DNA of 64,000 nucleotides. It comes from an uncultured Methanomethylovorans sp. (lineage in GTDB: Archaea > Halobacteriota > Methanosarcinia > Methanosarcinales > Methanosarcinaceae). The notes beneath the pieces are model-generated. The model did no database searches. It had not been told where the DNA came from and saw only the letters and a list, made by a program, of their open reading frames with translations. Both the position numbers and the translations under genes were made by a program. Positions within the stretch are counted from its first letter, which is position 1; each line of letters opens with the position of its first letter. The stretch is taken from assembly GCF_963678545.1 (NCBI RefSeq), contig NZ_OY782870.1, positions 1,426,001-1,490,000 of the forward strand, read 5' to 3'. Positions 27,260 through 36,580 of the stretch are shown piece after piece.

Positions 27260-29515
27260 ATGAATAACAGTAATAAAGAGATCGATACGGCCAATAACAA
27301 TGAAAAAAAGGTATCAGAACATATGGATGAGCAGGGCTTTCAGCAAGGTGAACAAAATTTAGAAAAACCTGTGACAAAGGCTGAGACTGCATCTCGGAAA
27401 AATACATCCAAAGGCTCCAAAATCCGAATTAAAGATCTTCTTACGTCTTTCTCTTCACATGGAAAAAGAAATACGAAGAAACCTCGTGAGTCTTTTATTG
27501 AAAATAAGTTAACCTTTTATTTGAATATACTTAAGAAGATACCTCTTGTGATCCTTGGTGACAAGATAAAGGAGAAAAAGGGGAGCTATGCTAATCTGCA
27601 GATTCAGCTTAAGCAAGCCCGTATTCCGATATCATATGAGATGTATATCTCTAATGCTATTTTTTATTCCCTGTTATGCGGTATTACGGGTGCTATCCTT
27701 GGATTGTTTATGGCGTACACCATAATATCCGTGATAGGACTTCCTGCACAGATTACACAACTTACCTTCAGTCAATCCACAGCCTGGTTATTACAATTCA
27801 AGGAGTTGTTCATTGCCCTTTTAATAATAGTATTTTCCACTATATCCCTAGGTGGAGTAACGTATGCTTTGTTTATGATGTACCCAAGCTTCCAGGCAAG
27901 CGAGAGAAAGGGTAAGATAAACAGACAACTGCCATATGCTGTGACCTTTATGTATGCTATGAGCAAGGGAGGCATGAATATAATCGATGTATTCAGAGCC
28001 CTTGCAAAATCAGTGAATACTTACGGGGAAGTTTCACTGGAAGTAGATTCAATTGTTAGGGACATGGATTATTTCGGCCATGATCTAAGAACAGCCCTGT
28101 CCAATGCATGTGCAATCACGCCCTCCGACAGATTCCAGGACCTCATGTATAATCTACTTACAGTGATAGACAGTGGCGGAAGCATTCCAAAATACTTCCA
28201 GGATAAGTCCGAAAACTACCTGCAAAAATCACAGACAGACCAGAAAGGATTTCTAGAAACATTGGGACTGCTGGCCGAATCTTATGTAACAGCCTTTGTA
28301 GCTGGTCCTCTGTTTATAATTATAATGGGCGTCATGATGGCAGTGATGGGATCTGGCACTACTACTATGATATACGCTGTAATCTACGGGGTACTGCCCG
28401 TGGGTTCAGTGATGTTTGTGGTCATGATCAGTATAATTACCCCCAGTGAGATGGGAGAACCCGAGCTTTTGCCTACACGTATAGCACTTAAACATGAGAT
28501 ACCCCTGGTTCCCGAGCATCTGCAACAAGAATTCGACGAGAATGGAATACTAATCGAAGAGAGCGAGGAGAAGGTAAAGCAAAGGCAATACTATGAAGGC
28601 TTTATCAAATCGAAAAAGCAGCTTAATTTGAAGAACACATTAAAAAATCCGCTTGCACCTATGTTTGCTAATCCCCTCTTCTCTGCAGCAGCAACAGTGC
28701 CCCTTGCATTGCTTGTACTTATGATACCTTTTGTGCTTAACATGCATAGTATTGTCAGTCCTGCGCAATTGGTAGATTTCATTGACGACAAGCTTGTTCT
28801 TGCACTTTTCATAGTTCTGATCCCCTTAGCCATATTCCATGAGATAAAGAACATGAAGAAGAAAAAGATAGAGAACAATTTCCCTGATATGCTTAAAAAG
28901 CTGGCAAGTACCAATGAAACTGGTATGACCCTGAGAGACTCTATACACCTGATGGCTAAATCAGATACAAATGCCCTGAGTAAGGAAATAAAGAAGATAT
29001 GGAATGATATTACATGGGGACTTGACATTAACGATTCTTTGATACGTTTTGCTAACAGATTAAAAACACAGGTAATTGCCCGTTCCCTTTCTCTTATTAC
29101 GAAGGCAAACGATTCCAGCGGAGATATAGGAGAAGTGCTTATTGTTGCTGCAAGGGATGCTGCCTCCGAACAGGCCATGCGCCGTGAAAGAAGCATGAGC
29201 ATGATGATATATATTGTGATAATTTACATATCTTTTTTAGTGTTCGTAGGTGTGATATTTGTTATTTCCACTACATTCCTTACTGAAATGGCTGCAGCCG
29301 GTGAGAAAATGGCAGCTTCGGGATCTTCAGGGGGCTTCCTGGGGAGTTTTGACCTTGATGCCTATACCCAGTTATTCAAACACGCAGCCCTTATCCAGGG
29401 ACTTAGCTCAGGACTTATGGCCGGAGCTATGGGAGAAGGAAGTGTGATGTCCGGACTCAAACATTCAATAATCATGATGACCATTGGTTTTATTATATTC
29501 ACACTATTCATCTGA
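27260..29515 (+). CDS. Type II secretion-system F domain membrane protein (TadC/ArlJ-like), two GspF domains
   Basis: 751 residues. A charged ~75-residue N-terminus (KNTSKGSKIRIKDLL) is followed by a membrane pair, a first T2SSF domain (~220-340, YAVTFMYAMSKGGMNIIDVF), more helices, a second T2SSF domain (~545-645, FPDMLKKLASTNETGMTLRD) and four terminal helices with a Gly/Ala-rich loop. It anchors the pilus platform and is driven by the ATPase encoded just upstream. Archaeal TadC proteins with doubled GspF units are known. No pilin, prepilin peptidase or archaellin gene is adjacent, so the filament made is unknown. Confidence 0.92.
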   Translation: MNNSNKEIDTANNNEKKVSEHMDEQGFQQGEQNLEKPVTKAETASRKNTSKGSKIRIKDLLTSFSSHGKRNTKKPRESFIENKLTFYLNILKKIPLVILGDKIKEKKGSYANLQIQLKQARIPISYEMYISNAIFYSLLCGITGAILGLFMAYTIISVIGLPAQITQLTFSQSTAWLLQFKELFIALLIIVFSTISLGGVTYALFMMYPSFQASERKGKINRQLPYAVTFMYAMSKGGMNIIDVFRALAKSVNTYGEVSLEVDSIVRDMDYFGHDLRTALSNACAITPSDRFQDLMYNLLTVIDSGGSIPKYFQDKSENYLQKSQTDQKGFLETLGLLAESYVTAFVAGPLFIIIMGVMMAVMGSGTTTMIYAVIYGVLPVGSVMFVVMISIITPSEMGEPELLPTRIALKHEIPLVPEHLQQEFDENGILIEESEEKVKQRQYYEGFIKSKKQLNLKNTLKNPLAPMFANPLFSAAATVPLALLVLMIPFVLNMHSIVSPAQLVDFIDDKLVLALFIVLIPLAIFHEIKNMKKKKIENNFPDMLKKLASTNETGMTLRDSIHLMAKSDTNALSKEIKKIWNDITWGLDINDSLIRFANRLKTQVIARSLSLITKANDSSGDIGEVLIVAARDAASEQAMRRERSMSMMIYIVIIYISFLVFVGVIFVISTTFLTEMAAAGEKMAASGSSGGFLGSFDLDAYTQLFKHAALIQGLSSGLMAGAMGEGSVMSGLKHSIIMMTIGFIIFTLFI

Positions 29516-29555
29516 ACATATCAACTTTTATGCATTGCACTGGTTGTAGTAAAAG

Positions 29556-30206
29556 ATGAAGATAGCAGGAATAGATGAAGCCGGAAAGGGACCTGTGATT
29601 GGTCCTATGTGCATAGGTGGAGTACTTGCTGATAAAGAAAAGCTAGATTCTCTAAAGAACCTGGGAGTAGCTGATTCCAAAAAACTCGCACCGAAGAAAA
29701 GAGAACATCTAGCACATCAGATAAGGAAATATGCACAAAAGGTCTACATTTTTGAAGTATCTCCCTCGCAGATAGATGAGTTGCGTAAGGTCATGACCAT
29801 GAATCAGATAATGGTCCTTGGATTTTCAAGAGTACTTGAAGAATTGCAGCCTGATATGGCTTATGTCGATGCCGCAGATGTGAATGCAACAAGGTTTGGG
29901 ACTAACCTTAAAGCACAATATGCAAAAAAGTATCCTGAAAAAGCTAATGAACTGTCAGTGGTTTCTGAGCACCAGGCTGATGCAACATATCCCGTAGTAT
30001 CAGCCGCTTCTATTGTGGCTAAGGTCAGAAGGGATGAACTAATAAAAGAACTTGGAAAGAAAATCGGCATTGATTTTGGTAGCGGTTACCCTTCAGATCC
30101 AAAGACACAGCGGTTCCTGGAGGACTGGAGCAGAGAACATGATACTCTGCCAGAGTTTGTCAGGCATTCCTGGAAGACCGCTGAGAATGTACTAAAAAGA
30201 AAATAG
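29556..30206 (+). CDS. rnhB: Ribonuclease HII
   Basis: It removes single ribonucleotides and RNA primers from DNA. The N-terminal motif MKIAGIDEAGKGPVIGPM contains the first two acidic ligands (D7, E8). YVDAADVNATRFG and the GSGYPSDPKTQRFLEDW region give the rest of the RNase HII core. At 216 residues it matches archaeal RNase HII. It ends 2 bp before the convergent purQ stop. The window thus encodes both RNase H types. Confidence 0.96.
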   Translation: MKIAGIDEAGKGPVIGPMCIGGVLADKEKLDSLKNLGVADSKKLAPKKREHLAHQIRKYAQKVYIFEVSPSQIDELRKVMTMNQIMVLGFSRVLEELQPDMAYVDAADVNATRFGTNLKAQYAKKYPEKANELSVVSEHQADATYPVVSAASIVAKVRRDELIKELGKKIGIDFGSGYPSDPKTQRFLEDWSREHDTLPEFVRHSWKTAENVLKRK

Positions 30207-30208
30207 AT

Positions 30209-30907
30209 TCAGGCAGAACCTGTTATGCAATCTGCCATTGACTGGAATACTTTAAGACCATCCTTTGAGCCCAGGATTTCTTCTGAAGCTCTTTCCGGAT
30301 GTGGCATCATACCCAGCACATTTCGGGAAGTGCTGACAATCCCTGCAATATTCTCCTGTGAACCGTTAGGGTTTACCTCATCAGTAACATGGCCTTGTGC
30401 ATCCACATATCTGAAGACTACGAGATCATCGTTCTCCAGCTGAGACAGAGTAGCCTCGTTGGCATAAAAATTTCCTTCCATATGGGCTATAGGAATGCGT
30501 ACTAATTCTCCTTTTCTAAACCTGGAAGTGAATGGGGTTTCTGTGCTTTCCACACGCAGACAGGTAGGCTGGCATCTAAACTTGGGATACATGTTAGTTG
30601 TTAGAGCACCTGCAAGCAGCCCAGATTCAGTCAGTACCTGGAAGCCATTGCATATCCCAAGAACGGGCTTCCCTTCCGCAGCCAGTTTCTTCACTGATTC
30701 CATTATGGGAGTACGAGCTGCTATAGCACCGGCTCTGAGATAATCGCCGTAAGAGAATCCGCCTGGAATCACTACGCCTTCAAAACCAGAGAGGTTTTCT
30801 TCTTTGTACCATACAAGTCTTGCATCCAGACCAACAACATCTTTCAGTACATGGAGTACATCCTGATCGCAGTTACTGCCGCCGAACTGGACAATGGCAA
30901 TGGTCAT
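30209..30907 (-). CDS. purQ: Phosphoribosylformylglycinamidine synthase subunit PurQ
   Basis: It is the glutaminase subunit of FGAM synthase in purine synthesis and passes ammonia to PurL (not in window). Motifs: IVQFGGSNCDQDV at the N-terminus, PGGFSYGDYLRAGA for the oxyanion region, nucleophile cysteine in GICNGFQVLTESG, and the His-Glu pair in MMPHPERA. I use ATG 30907, which has GAGGG about 8 nt upstream and overlaps the purS stop (TGATG). The 21-codon upstream extension lies inside purS and is not translated. 232 residues, normal. Confidence 0.96.
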   Translation of the reverse strand: MTIAIVQFGGSNCDQDVLHVLKDVVGLDARLVWYKEENLSGFEGVVIPGGFSYGDYLRAGAIAARTPIMESVKKLAAEGKPVLGICNGFQVLTESGLLAGALTTNMYPKFRCQPTCLRVESTETPFTSRFRKGELVRIPIAHMEGNFYANEATLSQLENDDLVVFRYVDAQGHVTDEVNPNGSQENIAGIVSTSRNVLGMMPHPERASEEILGSKDGLKVFQSMADCITGSA

Positions 30908-31155
30908 CAGATTTCCCTCAAAGTAATTGTATAATTGTGTATTATTGGATTTGCAATGAGCTTCTGGCACATTTGTTCCACATTCTCTCTTGCATCATGG
31001 ATGTTCTTTGATTCAAGTGTAATGGTGTATTTCTTTGAAGTTTTAACACTTTCCGGAGTATATCCCAGATGTTCCAGTGCTCTTTTAATAGTAGTGCCCT
31101 CCGGATCAAGCATACCGGATTTTAATTCGATGATCACATCAGCTTCATATCTCAT
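30907..31155 (-). CDS. purS: Phosphoribosylformylglycinamidine synthase subunit PurS
   Basis: This 82-residue small subunit holds PurL and PurQ together. It shows the family features LDPEGTTIKRALEHLGY and a ferredoxin-like beta-alpha-beta pattern. Its TGA overlaps the purQ ATG, so the two are translationally coupled. Confidence 0.95.
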   Translation of the reverse strand: MRYEADVIIELKSGMLDPEGTTIKRALEHLGYTPESVKTSKKYTITLESKNIHDARENVEQMCQKLIANPIIHNYTITLREI

Positions 31156-31217
31156 TGTATATCCTCAGTTGGGTTAGTTGCTATAGTATGACAGACTACG
31201 CAATTAAAAATAACGCT

Positions 31218-31835
31218 TTATCTTCCAGACCTTAAAGAGCGTTCTGCCTGTATCAACCTTTGCAAAGAAGTGATATGAGTAAGAACAACTATCAAAACAA
31301 TTGCTGCAACTAGATATCCTGTGAAAGCACCCAGGACCAGAAGTATCATCCTTTCTGGTCTTTCTGCAAAGCCAATGTTCATGGATTTAGCACCGGCTGC
31401 CTCTGAACGTGCCCTGGTATAGCTTACGAGATACGAACCAATAAGTGCAAGAGAACACCAGAGCCAATCAGGGATTAAGAACAGCTGATCTGAAACGATA
31501 TTCCTGCTGAGCAGGCCATAAATAATACCTACAAAGATAATACCATCTGCATAGCGGTCACATACAGAATCCAATACAGCTCCAAAGGCTGTAATTCTAT
31601 TTGAAGCTCTGGCCACCCCACCGTCTAGTACATCAAAAATACCGCTGAGAAGGATGAACACTCCACCCAGCACTACATAGCCTCTGGCAAAGATCATTGC
31701 AGTTACAATGCTCACAGCAAGACCTATAATTGTAAGCATGTTCGGAGAAACAGGTATTCCTTTGGCTAGTGGTAATATGGATATCCTTATGGTGTTTTTT
31801 AACTTATTGAAAATAATGTATCCCTCGCTGATCAT
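31218..31835 (-). CDS. Archaetidylinositol phosphate synthase (CDP-alcohol phosphatidyltransferase family)
   Basis: 205 residues with about six membrane helices. The CDP-alcohol phosphotransferase signature DX2DGX2ARX8GX3DX3D is complete in FDVLDGGVARASNRI followed by TAFGAVLDSVCDR. In methanogens the close homologue joins CDP-archaeol and inositol 1-phosphate to make archaetidylinositol phosphate. Substrate is assigned from family knowledge; a glycerol phosphate acceptor is the alternative. It is separate from purSQ by 62 bp on the same strand. Confidence 0.88.
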   Translation of the reverse strand: MISEGYIIFNKLKNTIRISILPLAKGIPVSPNMLTIIGLAVSIVTAMIFARGYVVLGGVFILLSGIFDVLDGGVARASNRITAFGAVLDSVCDRYADGIIFVGIIYGLLSRNIVSDQLFLIPDWLWCSLALIGSYLVSYTRARSEAAGAKSMNIGFAERPERMILLVLGAFTGYLVAAIVLIVVLTHITSLQRLIQAERSLRSGR

Positions 31836-32050
31836 ACAATTTTGACAATAATATTATTTTAGTTGTCGGTATGAACAGAAGCAAACAACTGTGCAAAACC
31901 GTTCTATGATAATGATGAGAAGTATTATACAATTAAACATAGAAAACATTAAATAGTATTTTAAGCGATTTTTACCTGATGCTGGAACAAGAATGGTGGT
32001 ACATCCATCCAGGGTCTAGTTGATCAAACGCCCAGCAAGAGGTAACAAAA

Positions 32051-32452
32051 ATGAGACCTGAGCGTAATATGGTGGTTTGCGAGAACGGCAATATAGTAAT
32101 GAAGAAGATTGCTTTGTCCTACAGAAAAGAGAACGGAGAAGAGATCTTTTTACTGGACACAGAAACAGTGGTGCAGGAAAAGCCAAAATGCCGGACCGCA
32201 GATGAGCTTTACAAGCACATAGAAGAGAATTTCATCAACATCGGATTGCTTAGAAAAGTTGATATGTCCGGCATGAGTGAAGAAAAGGCAAGGGAACTCA
32301 TGATGAAGAAGCATGAAAAGGAAGAAAAGTTCCTTAATGCTGGTGCAGAAAGAGGGTTCAAACTCGCAGAAGACATAGATCCTGATGACATCCTAAGGTT
32401 CTATATATCATTAACTCCTGAGGAAAGGGTCCAGTTTAACTGTAATCCCTGA
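32051..32452 (+). CDS. Conserved hypothetical protein, Methanosarcinales-type
   Basis: 133 residues, soluble, charged, no cysteines forming a metal site. An N-terminal beta-rich part (IALSYRKENGEEIFLLDTE) is followed by helices rich in Glu and Lys (EEKARELMMKKHEKEEKF) and an acidic tail (EDIDPDDILRFY). AGAGGT lies about 9 nt before ATG 32051. I do not recognise a named family. A start at the internal MKKIALSY is possible. Confidence 0.75.
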   Translation: MRPERNMVVCENGNIVMKKIALSYRKENGEEIFLLDTETVVQEKPKCRTADELYKHIEENFINIGLLRKVDMSGMSEEKARELMMKKHEKEEKFLNAGAERGFKLAEDIDPDDILRFYISLTPEERVQFNCNP

Positions 32453-32567
32453 TCCTGAACCTTTTCCTCACAGGATCTAAGATACCTGGAGATCAGATAC
32501 GATAGATTATTAGCAAGGAACCGCATTTATCCTGCTGGTCCGACAAGGAATCAACAGGAACAGAAAA

Positions 32568-34748
32568 ATGTGCGGCATTACTGGCTTTTTTAATATAGAA
32601 AACGCTGCTGAACTTACATTCAGGGCTTTGCATATACTGGCAGATCGCGGAAAAGATGGGACAGGAGCTGCAGGAAACGGGTGGGTTGAATATGGGTATA
32701 TTCCTGAGAACCTGCACCTTCCGCATGAGAGCAATATCATTGGCCACACCCTACACTCCATGGTTAATTTTACCAGGCAGCCTCTTGTTTATGAAGGCAT
32801 CTTTGCATCAAATTGCGAGATATATAACTGGAAGGAACTGGCAGCATTATTCCATATCGATGCTTCCAATGATTCGGATATGCTTGTAAAGCTCATAGAG
32901 CAAAGGCTGCACAATGACAATGTGAATACTTCAGACCCCGCAGCAGTGATGAGAAATATCAGCAACACCCTGGACATGCTCAGAGGTGTTTATGCATTTG
33001 TGTACTGGCGGGGAGATGTAGTTTATGTTGCAAGAGACATCATTGGTCTTAAACCTCTCTGGTATAGCCTTCCAGAAGGCTTTGCTTTTGCCTCTGAGAA
33101 AAAGGCATTGAAGGCTACAGGCTATATGGATATAAAAGAGCTCAACCCCAGGGAGCTCCTGGCTTATGACATCCATAGTGGAACAGTATATCGTTACACC
33201 CGGAATTTTTTCACAATAGCCCCGCAGCATGAAGGCACTTTTGAGGATGTAGCGGAACAAGTGCAACAGTTGCTTGAAAATGCTGTCACTATCCGTTTCC
33301 CCGATGAGCCCTTTGGAATACTGTTCTCCGGCGGCCTGGATTCCACAATCCTGGCTTACATGTGCAAGAAGAAGGGGAAAGTACCTGGAAAGGACTTTAA
33401 ATGTTACAGTGCGGGCCTGAAAGACGTGCAGGAGCCTCCTGATATAGAATACGCAAAAAAGGTGGCGAAAGCACTCGAACTGGAACTTGTGGTATACCAG
33501 ATCGACCTGGAACAGGTGGAAGAATACCTGAAAACTGTAGTTCCCTTGGTGGAAGATACGAATGTCCCCAAAGTTGGTGTGGCGCTGACCATGTACACTG
33601 CCTGCAAGGCGGCAAAAGAGGATGGAATGCGCGTGATGTTCTCCGGTTCAGGGGCAGATGAGCTGTTCGCCGGATACGACAGGCATAAACGTTCCACTGA
33701 CATCAGCAGGGATTGTTATGCCGATATTCTGAAGATATACGAGAAGAATACCTACAGGGACGATGTTGTATCCATGTACAACAACATCGAGATGCGAGTG
33801 CCTTATCTTGATAGAAGGTTCGTGGAATACGGACTTAAGATACCTCCGGCTTTCAAGATAAATGAACAGGAGAACAAGCTAATCCTGCGCAGAGTAGGAG
33901 AAAGGCTTGGTATACCTGCAGAGTTCACCCTAAGGAAGAAACAGGCTGCACAGTATGGTAGCAGATTCGATAAAGCCATAGACAAGCTTACTAAAAGGGC
34001 AGGCTATGACACCAAGACCGATTACCTGAAACAGTTCTATGAATATCCCAATCTGAAACTAGGAGTGCTGTTCAGTTCAGGCAAGGACAGCAATTATGCC
34101 ATGTATATTATGCAGCAGCAAAACTATGCCATTGAGTGTCTGATCACTATAAAGAGCATCAATCCTGATTCTTATATGTTCCACACCCCAAATATCGGCC
34201 TGGCGCAATTGCAGGCAGAAGCTATGGAAATCCCTCTCATAGAACAGATAACTCAGGGTGAGAAGGAAAGCGAACTGGAGGATCTGAAAAAGGCCATTCT
34301 TCGGGCCAAACAGGAATTCGGCATAGAAGGAGTTGTTACCGGAGCCCTGTACTCCAATTACCAGAGGGAGCGGATCGAGCGGATATGCGATGAACTGGGA
34401 CTCAAAGTATTTTCCCCCCTGTGGCATATCGACCAGGAAAAAGAGATGAGGCAATTGCTTGCCCTTGGTTTCAGGTTCATTTTCAGCAGTGTGGCAGCCT
34501 ATGGCCTGAACAGTAAATGGGTAGGACACATTATTACGGAAAACGACATACAACGCCTAGTGAAACTTAACGAGAAGATCGGCCTCAACGTTGCCGGTGA
34601 AGGCGGCGAGTTTGAAAGCTTCGTGGTGGACGCGCCTATGTACAAAAAAAAGATCGAGATCCGCGAATTTGATGTTATCGAGCTTGACGAGTACACTGCA
34701 AAGGTCGCTATAACGGATGCTGTGCTGGTGGATAAGACTGAAGAATGA
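32568..34748 (+). CDS. Asparagine-synthetase-like glutamine amidotransferase fused to Dph6 (diphthine--ammonia ligase) domain
   Basis: 726 residues in three parts. Residues 2-~200 are a class II glutaminase with the N-terminal nucleophile Cys2 (MCGITGFFNI). Residues ~225-470 are an AsnB synthetase domain with PP-loop SGGLDS (254-259) and GSGADELFAGYDRH. Residues ~495-726 are a complete Dph6/MJ0570-type ATP pyrophosphatase with a second PP-loop SSGKDS (503-508) and the typical EGVVTGALYSNYQR, GLKVFSPLWH and GEGGEFESFVVDAP. Free-standing Dph6 amidates diphthine on elongation factor 2 with ammonia and ATP. Fusion to a glutaminase suggests glutamine-fed amidation, or a bifunctional enzyme. The ATG lacks a strong ribosome binding site (AGGAAC 12 nt upstream). 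Confidence 0.9.
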   Translation: MCGITGFFNIENAAELTFRALHILADRGKDGTGAAGNGWVEYGYIPENLHLPHESNIIGHTLHSMVNFTRQPLVYEGIFASNCEIYNWKELAALFHIDASNDSDMLVKLIEQRLHNDNVNTSDPAAVMRNISNTLDMLRGVYAFVYWRGDVVYVARDIIGLKPLWYSLPEGFAFASEKKALKATGYMDIKELNPRELLAYDIHSGTVYRYTRNFFTIAPQHEGTFEDVAEQVQQLLENAVTIRFPDEPFGILFSGGLDSTILAYMCKKKGKVPGKDFKCYSAGLKDVQEPPDIEYAKKVAKALELELVVYQIDLEQVEEYLKTVVPLVEDTNVPKVGVALTMYTACKAAKEDGMRVMFSGSGADELFAGYDRHKRSTDISRDCYADILKIYEKNTYRDDVVSMYNNIEMRVPYLDRRFVEYGLKIPPAFKINEQENKLILRRVGERLGIPAEFTLRKKQAAQYGSRFDKAIDKLTKRAGYDTKTDYLKQFYEYPNLKLGVLFSSGKDSNYAMYIMQQQNYAIECLITIKSINPDSYMFHTPNIGLAQLQAEAMEIPLIEQITQGEKESELEDLKKAILRAKQEFGIEGVVTGALYSNYQRERIERICDELGLKVFSPLWHIDQEKEMRQLLALGFRFIFSSVAAYGLNSKWVGHIITENDIQRLVKLNEKIGLNVAGEGGEFESFVVDAPMYKKKIEIREFDVIELDEYTAKVAITDAVLVDKTEE

Positions 34749-35011
34749 CATCCTTCGGCATTTATCCTTTCTTAGTAAGTGCTTTTTGTACTTTTTTACC
34801 CTAGTTGCAACTTCATTGTTTCAATAAAGGAAATACTCGGACTGTTCTATTACATACGAATGGATAACTTTAATTATAATAAGTAGGAATTAACATTCCG
34901 AGTTAGAAAAAAGCAAAGAGCAAAACCTATAGAATCAATAGCATAAGCACAGTTTCTAATATAAAACATGAAAAACATGAACTTGCATGATCACCTTGCG
35001 GAGGTTTCCGG

Positions 35012-35449
35012 ATGAGAATAGAATTTATGGCACAAAAGTCAAGATACGACGAGTTTGAAAAGGAATACCTGGACGCAAAGGCATACCTTCGCAGAGCAAA
35101 ACAGTTCCAAAATGAAGGACAGATCCACAGCGTAGTATTCAATGTAGCTTCACTTGCTCTTGAACGCTATCTTGTTGCTTTGTGCTACTTGTATGATGTG
35201 GAACCATTCAACCACAATTATAACTGCCTCATGGACAGTGTAGAGAAGATTGTTGATGTGCCTGCTAAACTGAACACAGAGATCCGGTCCCTGGATGAGA
35301 TATTCGATATCTGTTCCATTGATAATTATTTCCACGGTGAGCCTGAGCTATCAGACATGGAACGGATTATTATAATGTGCGATGCGGTTGATGGGTTATT
35401 TGATAAGAAGAAGATAGAAGCTGTAAGGGAAGAAGGGAAGGAAAAGTAA
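35012..35449 (+). CDS. HEPN-domain-like protein
   Basis: 145 residues, all-helical. The stretch YLDAKAYLRRAKQFQNEGQ then VASLALERYLVALCYLYDVE has the four-helix HEPN pattern of small substrate-binding or RNase-like proteins. The catalytic RX4-6H motif is not evident, so nuclease activity is doubtful. GGAGGT lies 8 nt before ATG 35012. No MNT nucleotidyltransferase partner gene is adjacent, so a HEPN-MNT toxin pair is not supported. Function unknown. Confidence 0.6.
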   Translation: MRIEFMAQKSRYDEFEKEYLDAKAYLRRAKQFQNEGQIHSVVFNVASLALERYLVALCYLYDVEPFNHNYNCLMDSVEKIVDVPAKLNTEIRSLDEIFDICSIDNYFHGEPELSDMERIIIMCDAVDGLFDKKKIEAVREEGKEK

Positions 35450-35473
35450 GAAGGAATAGAGAAAAAACAATCC

Positions 35474-36568
35474 TCACTTCCCCAGCACACTCTCAGCCAG
35501 CAGCACCGAGATGTCCTTCATATTCAGTTCTTCGTTGCGGTCCTTGCAGACGCCTTCGGTGTGGTGCATGCAGAACGGGCAATAAGAGACCAGAGTGTCC
35601 GAGATCTCCTTGTACCTGTTGACAGACATCATTGCGATATCGCCTGAGATCTGAGGGAAGTTGGGCTTAAGGCCACCCGGACCACCGCAGCACCTTGTCT
35701 TGCCATCGAACAGCTCGAGGACTTCCACACCGATGGTCTTGAGGATGTCCCTGGGCACAGCTGAAAGATGGCGTATCGGACAGGCATCCCTGATAGCCAC
35801 TGTCCTGTTCAGCTTTTGAGGCTTCAGTTTGCCCTCTTCCAGAAGTTCTTTGAAGACGTTCATGGTAAGCTCCACTTCAAACTTCGGCTCTCTGCACAGC
35901 TCGGCATACGAATCCCTGATGCTGTGATAGCATCCCGGACAGGAGACAAGCAGCTTTTTCACGCCCAGGGACTCGATGTATTCCATATACTTCTTGGCAT
36001 GTGCTGCAACATCATCCAGATGCCCGCTATCAATGAGAAAAATACCGCAACATTTCTCCTCTTTCAATATCATCGGCTTTATGCCTGCCTTGTTGAGCAA
36101 TCTGATGGTAGACTGAGCAATTTCCGGATGGCTGTAGGATACCCAGCATCCGGCCATGTAAGCCACATCCGACTTTTCAGCAATATCAAGATCTTCTGTC
36201 ACCCATGATAATCTCAAAGCGGGGTCCTTACCTCCAGGACTATTCTTTTCCAGAATGTTCTTTGAGATAAGAGTGGTTTTTGCAGGCTCCTTGCCCTGCT
36301 TAGCCAAAAGCTTCCGTTCATATTGGATAATCTTCGTAATGGGAATATCTACAGGGCATACATCATCGCATGCACCACACCGTGTGGAAAGATAAATGTT
36401 ATTAAACTCATCCTCTGTAAGCTCCTCCCCTGCAATGATCTTGGACAATGACCTGATCTTGCCCTGAGGAGTATAGATATTGCCTTCTGTAACCATATTC
36501 ACAGGGCACACATCCCAGCAATTCTTACAATCGATACATAGATCAGCAAGTTCCTGTAAATTATCCAT
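35474..36568 (-). CDS. Heterodisulfide-reductase-related iron-sulfur protein (two 4Fe-4S, two CCG domains)
   Basis: 364 residues, soluble. Two ferredoxin clusters come first: CIDCKNCWDVCP (~12-23) and CGACDDVCP (~64-72). Two cysteine-rich CCG domains follow: EEKCCGIFL with SCPGCYHSIR, and TRCCGGPGGLKPN with YCPFCMHH. This is the layout of HdrD and of the TfrB and GlpC-type subunits, which handle thiol or quinone redox chemistry. HdrE or other Hdr genes are absent here, so it is not the membrane HdrDE enzyme for certain. The gene follows the DUF523/DUF1722 gene by 12 bp, forming an operon. Confidence 0.88.
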   Translation of the reverse strand: MDNLQELADLCIDCKNCWDVCPVNMVTEGNIYTPQGKIRSLSKIIAGEELTEDEFNNIYLSTRCGACDDVCPVDIPITKIIQYERKLLAKQGKEPAKTTLISKNILEKNSPGGKDPALRLSWVTEDLDIAEKSDVAYMAGCWVSYSHPEIAQSTIRLLNKAGIKPMILKEEKCCGIFLIDSGHLDDVAAHAKKYMEYIESLGVKKLLVSCPGCYHSIRDSYAELCREPKFEVELTMNVFKELLEEGKLKPQKLNRTVAIRDACPIRHLSAVPRDILKTIGVEVLELFDGKTRCCGGPGGLKPNFPQISGDIAMMSVNRYKEISDTLVSYCPFCMHHTEGVCKDRNEELNMKDISVLLAESVLGK

Positions 36569-36580
36569 ATTTATCAGTCC

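Noticed and set aside
28591..29202. 203-codon minus-strand frame inside the TadC-like gene
   Set aside because: Shadow of the second GspF domain, with no promoter or ribosome binding site.
35012..35449. HEPN-MNT toxin-antitoxin pair
   Set aside because: No nucleotidyltransferase partner is adjacent and the RX4-6H catalytic motif is not evident.
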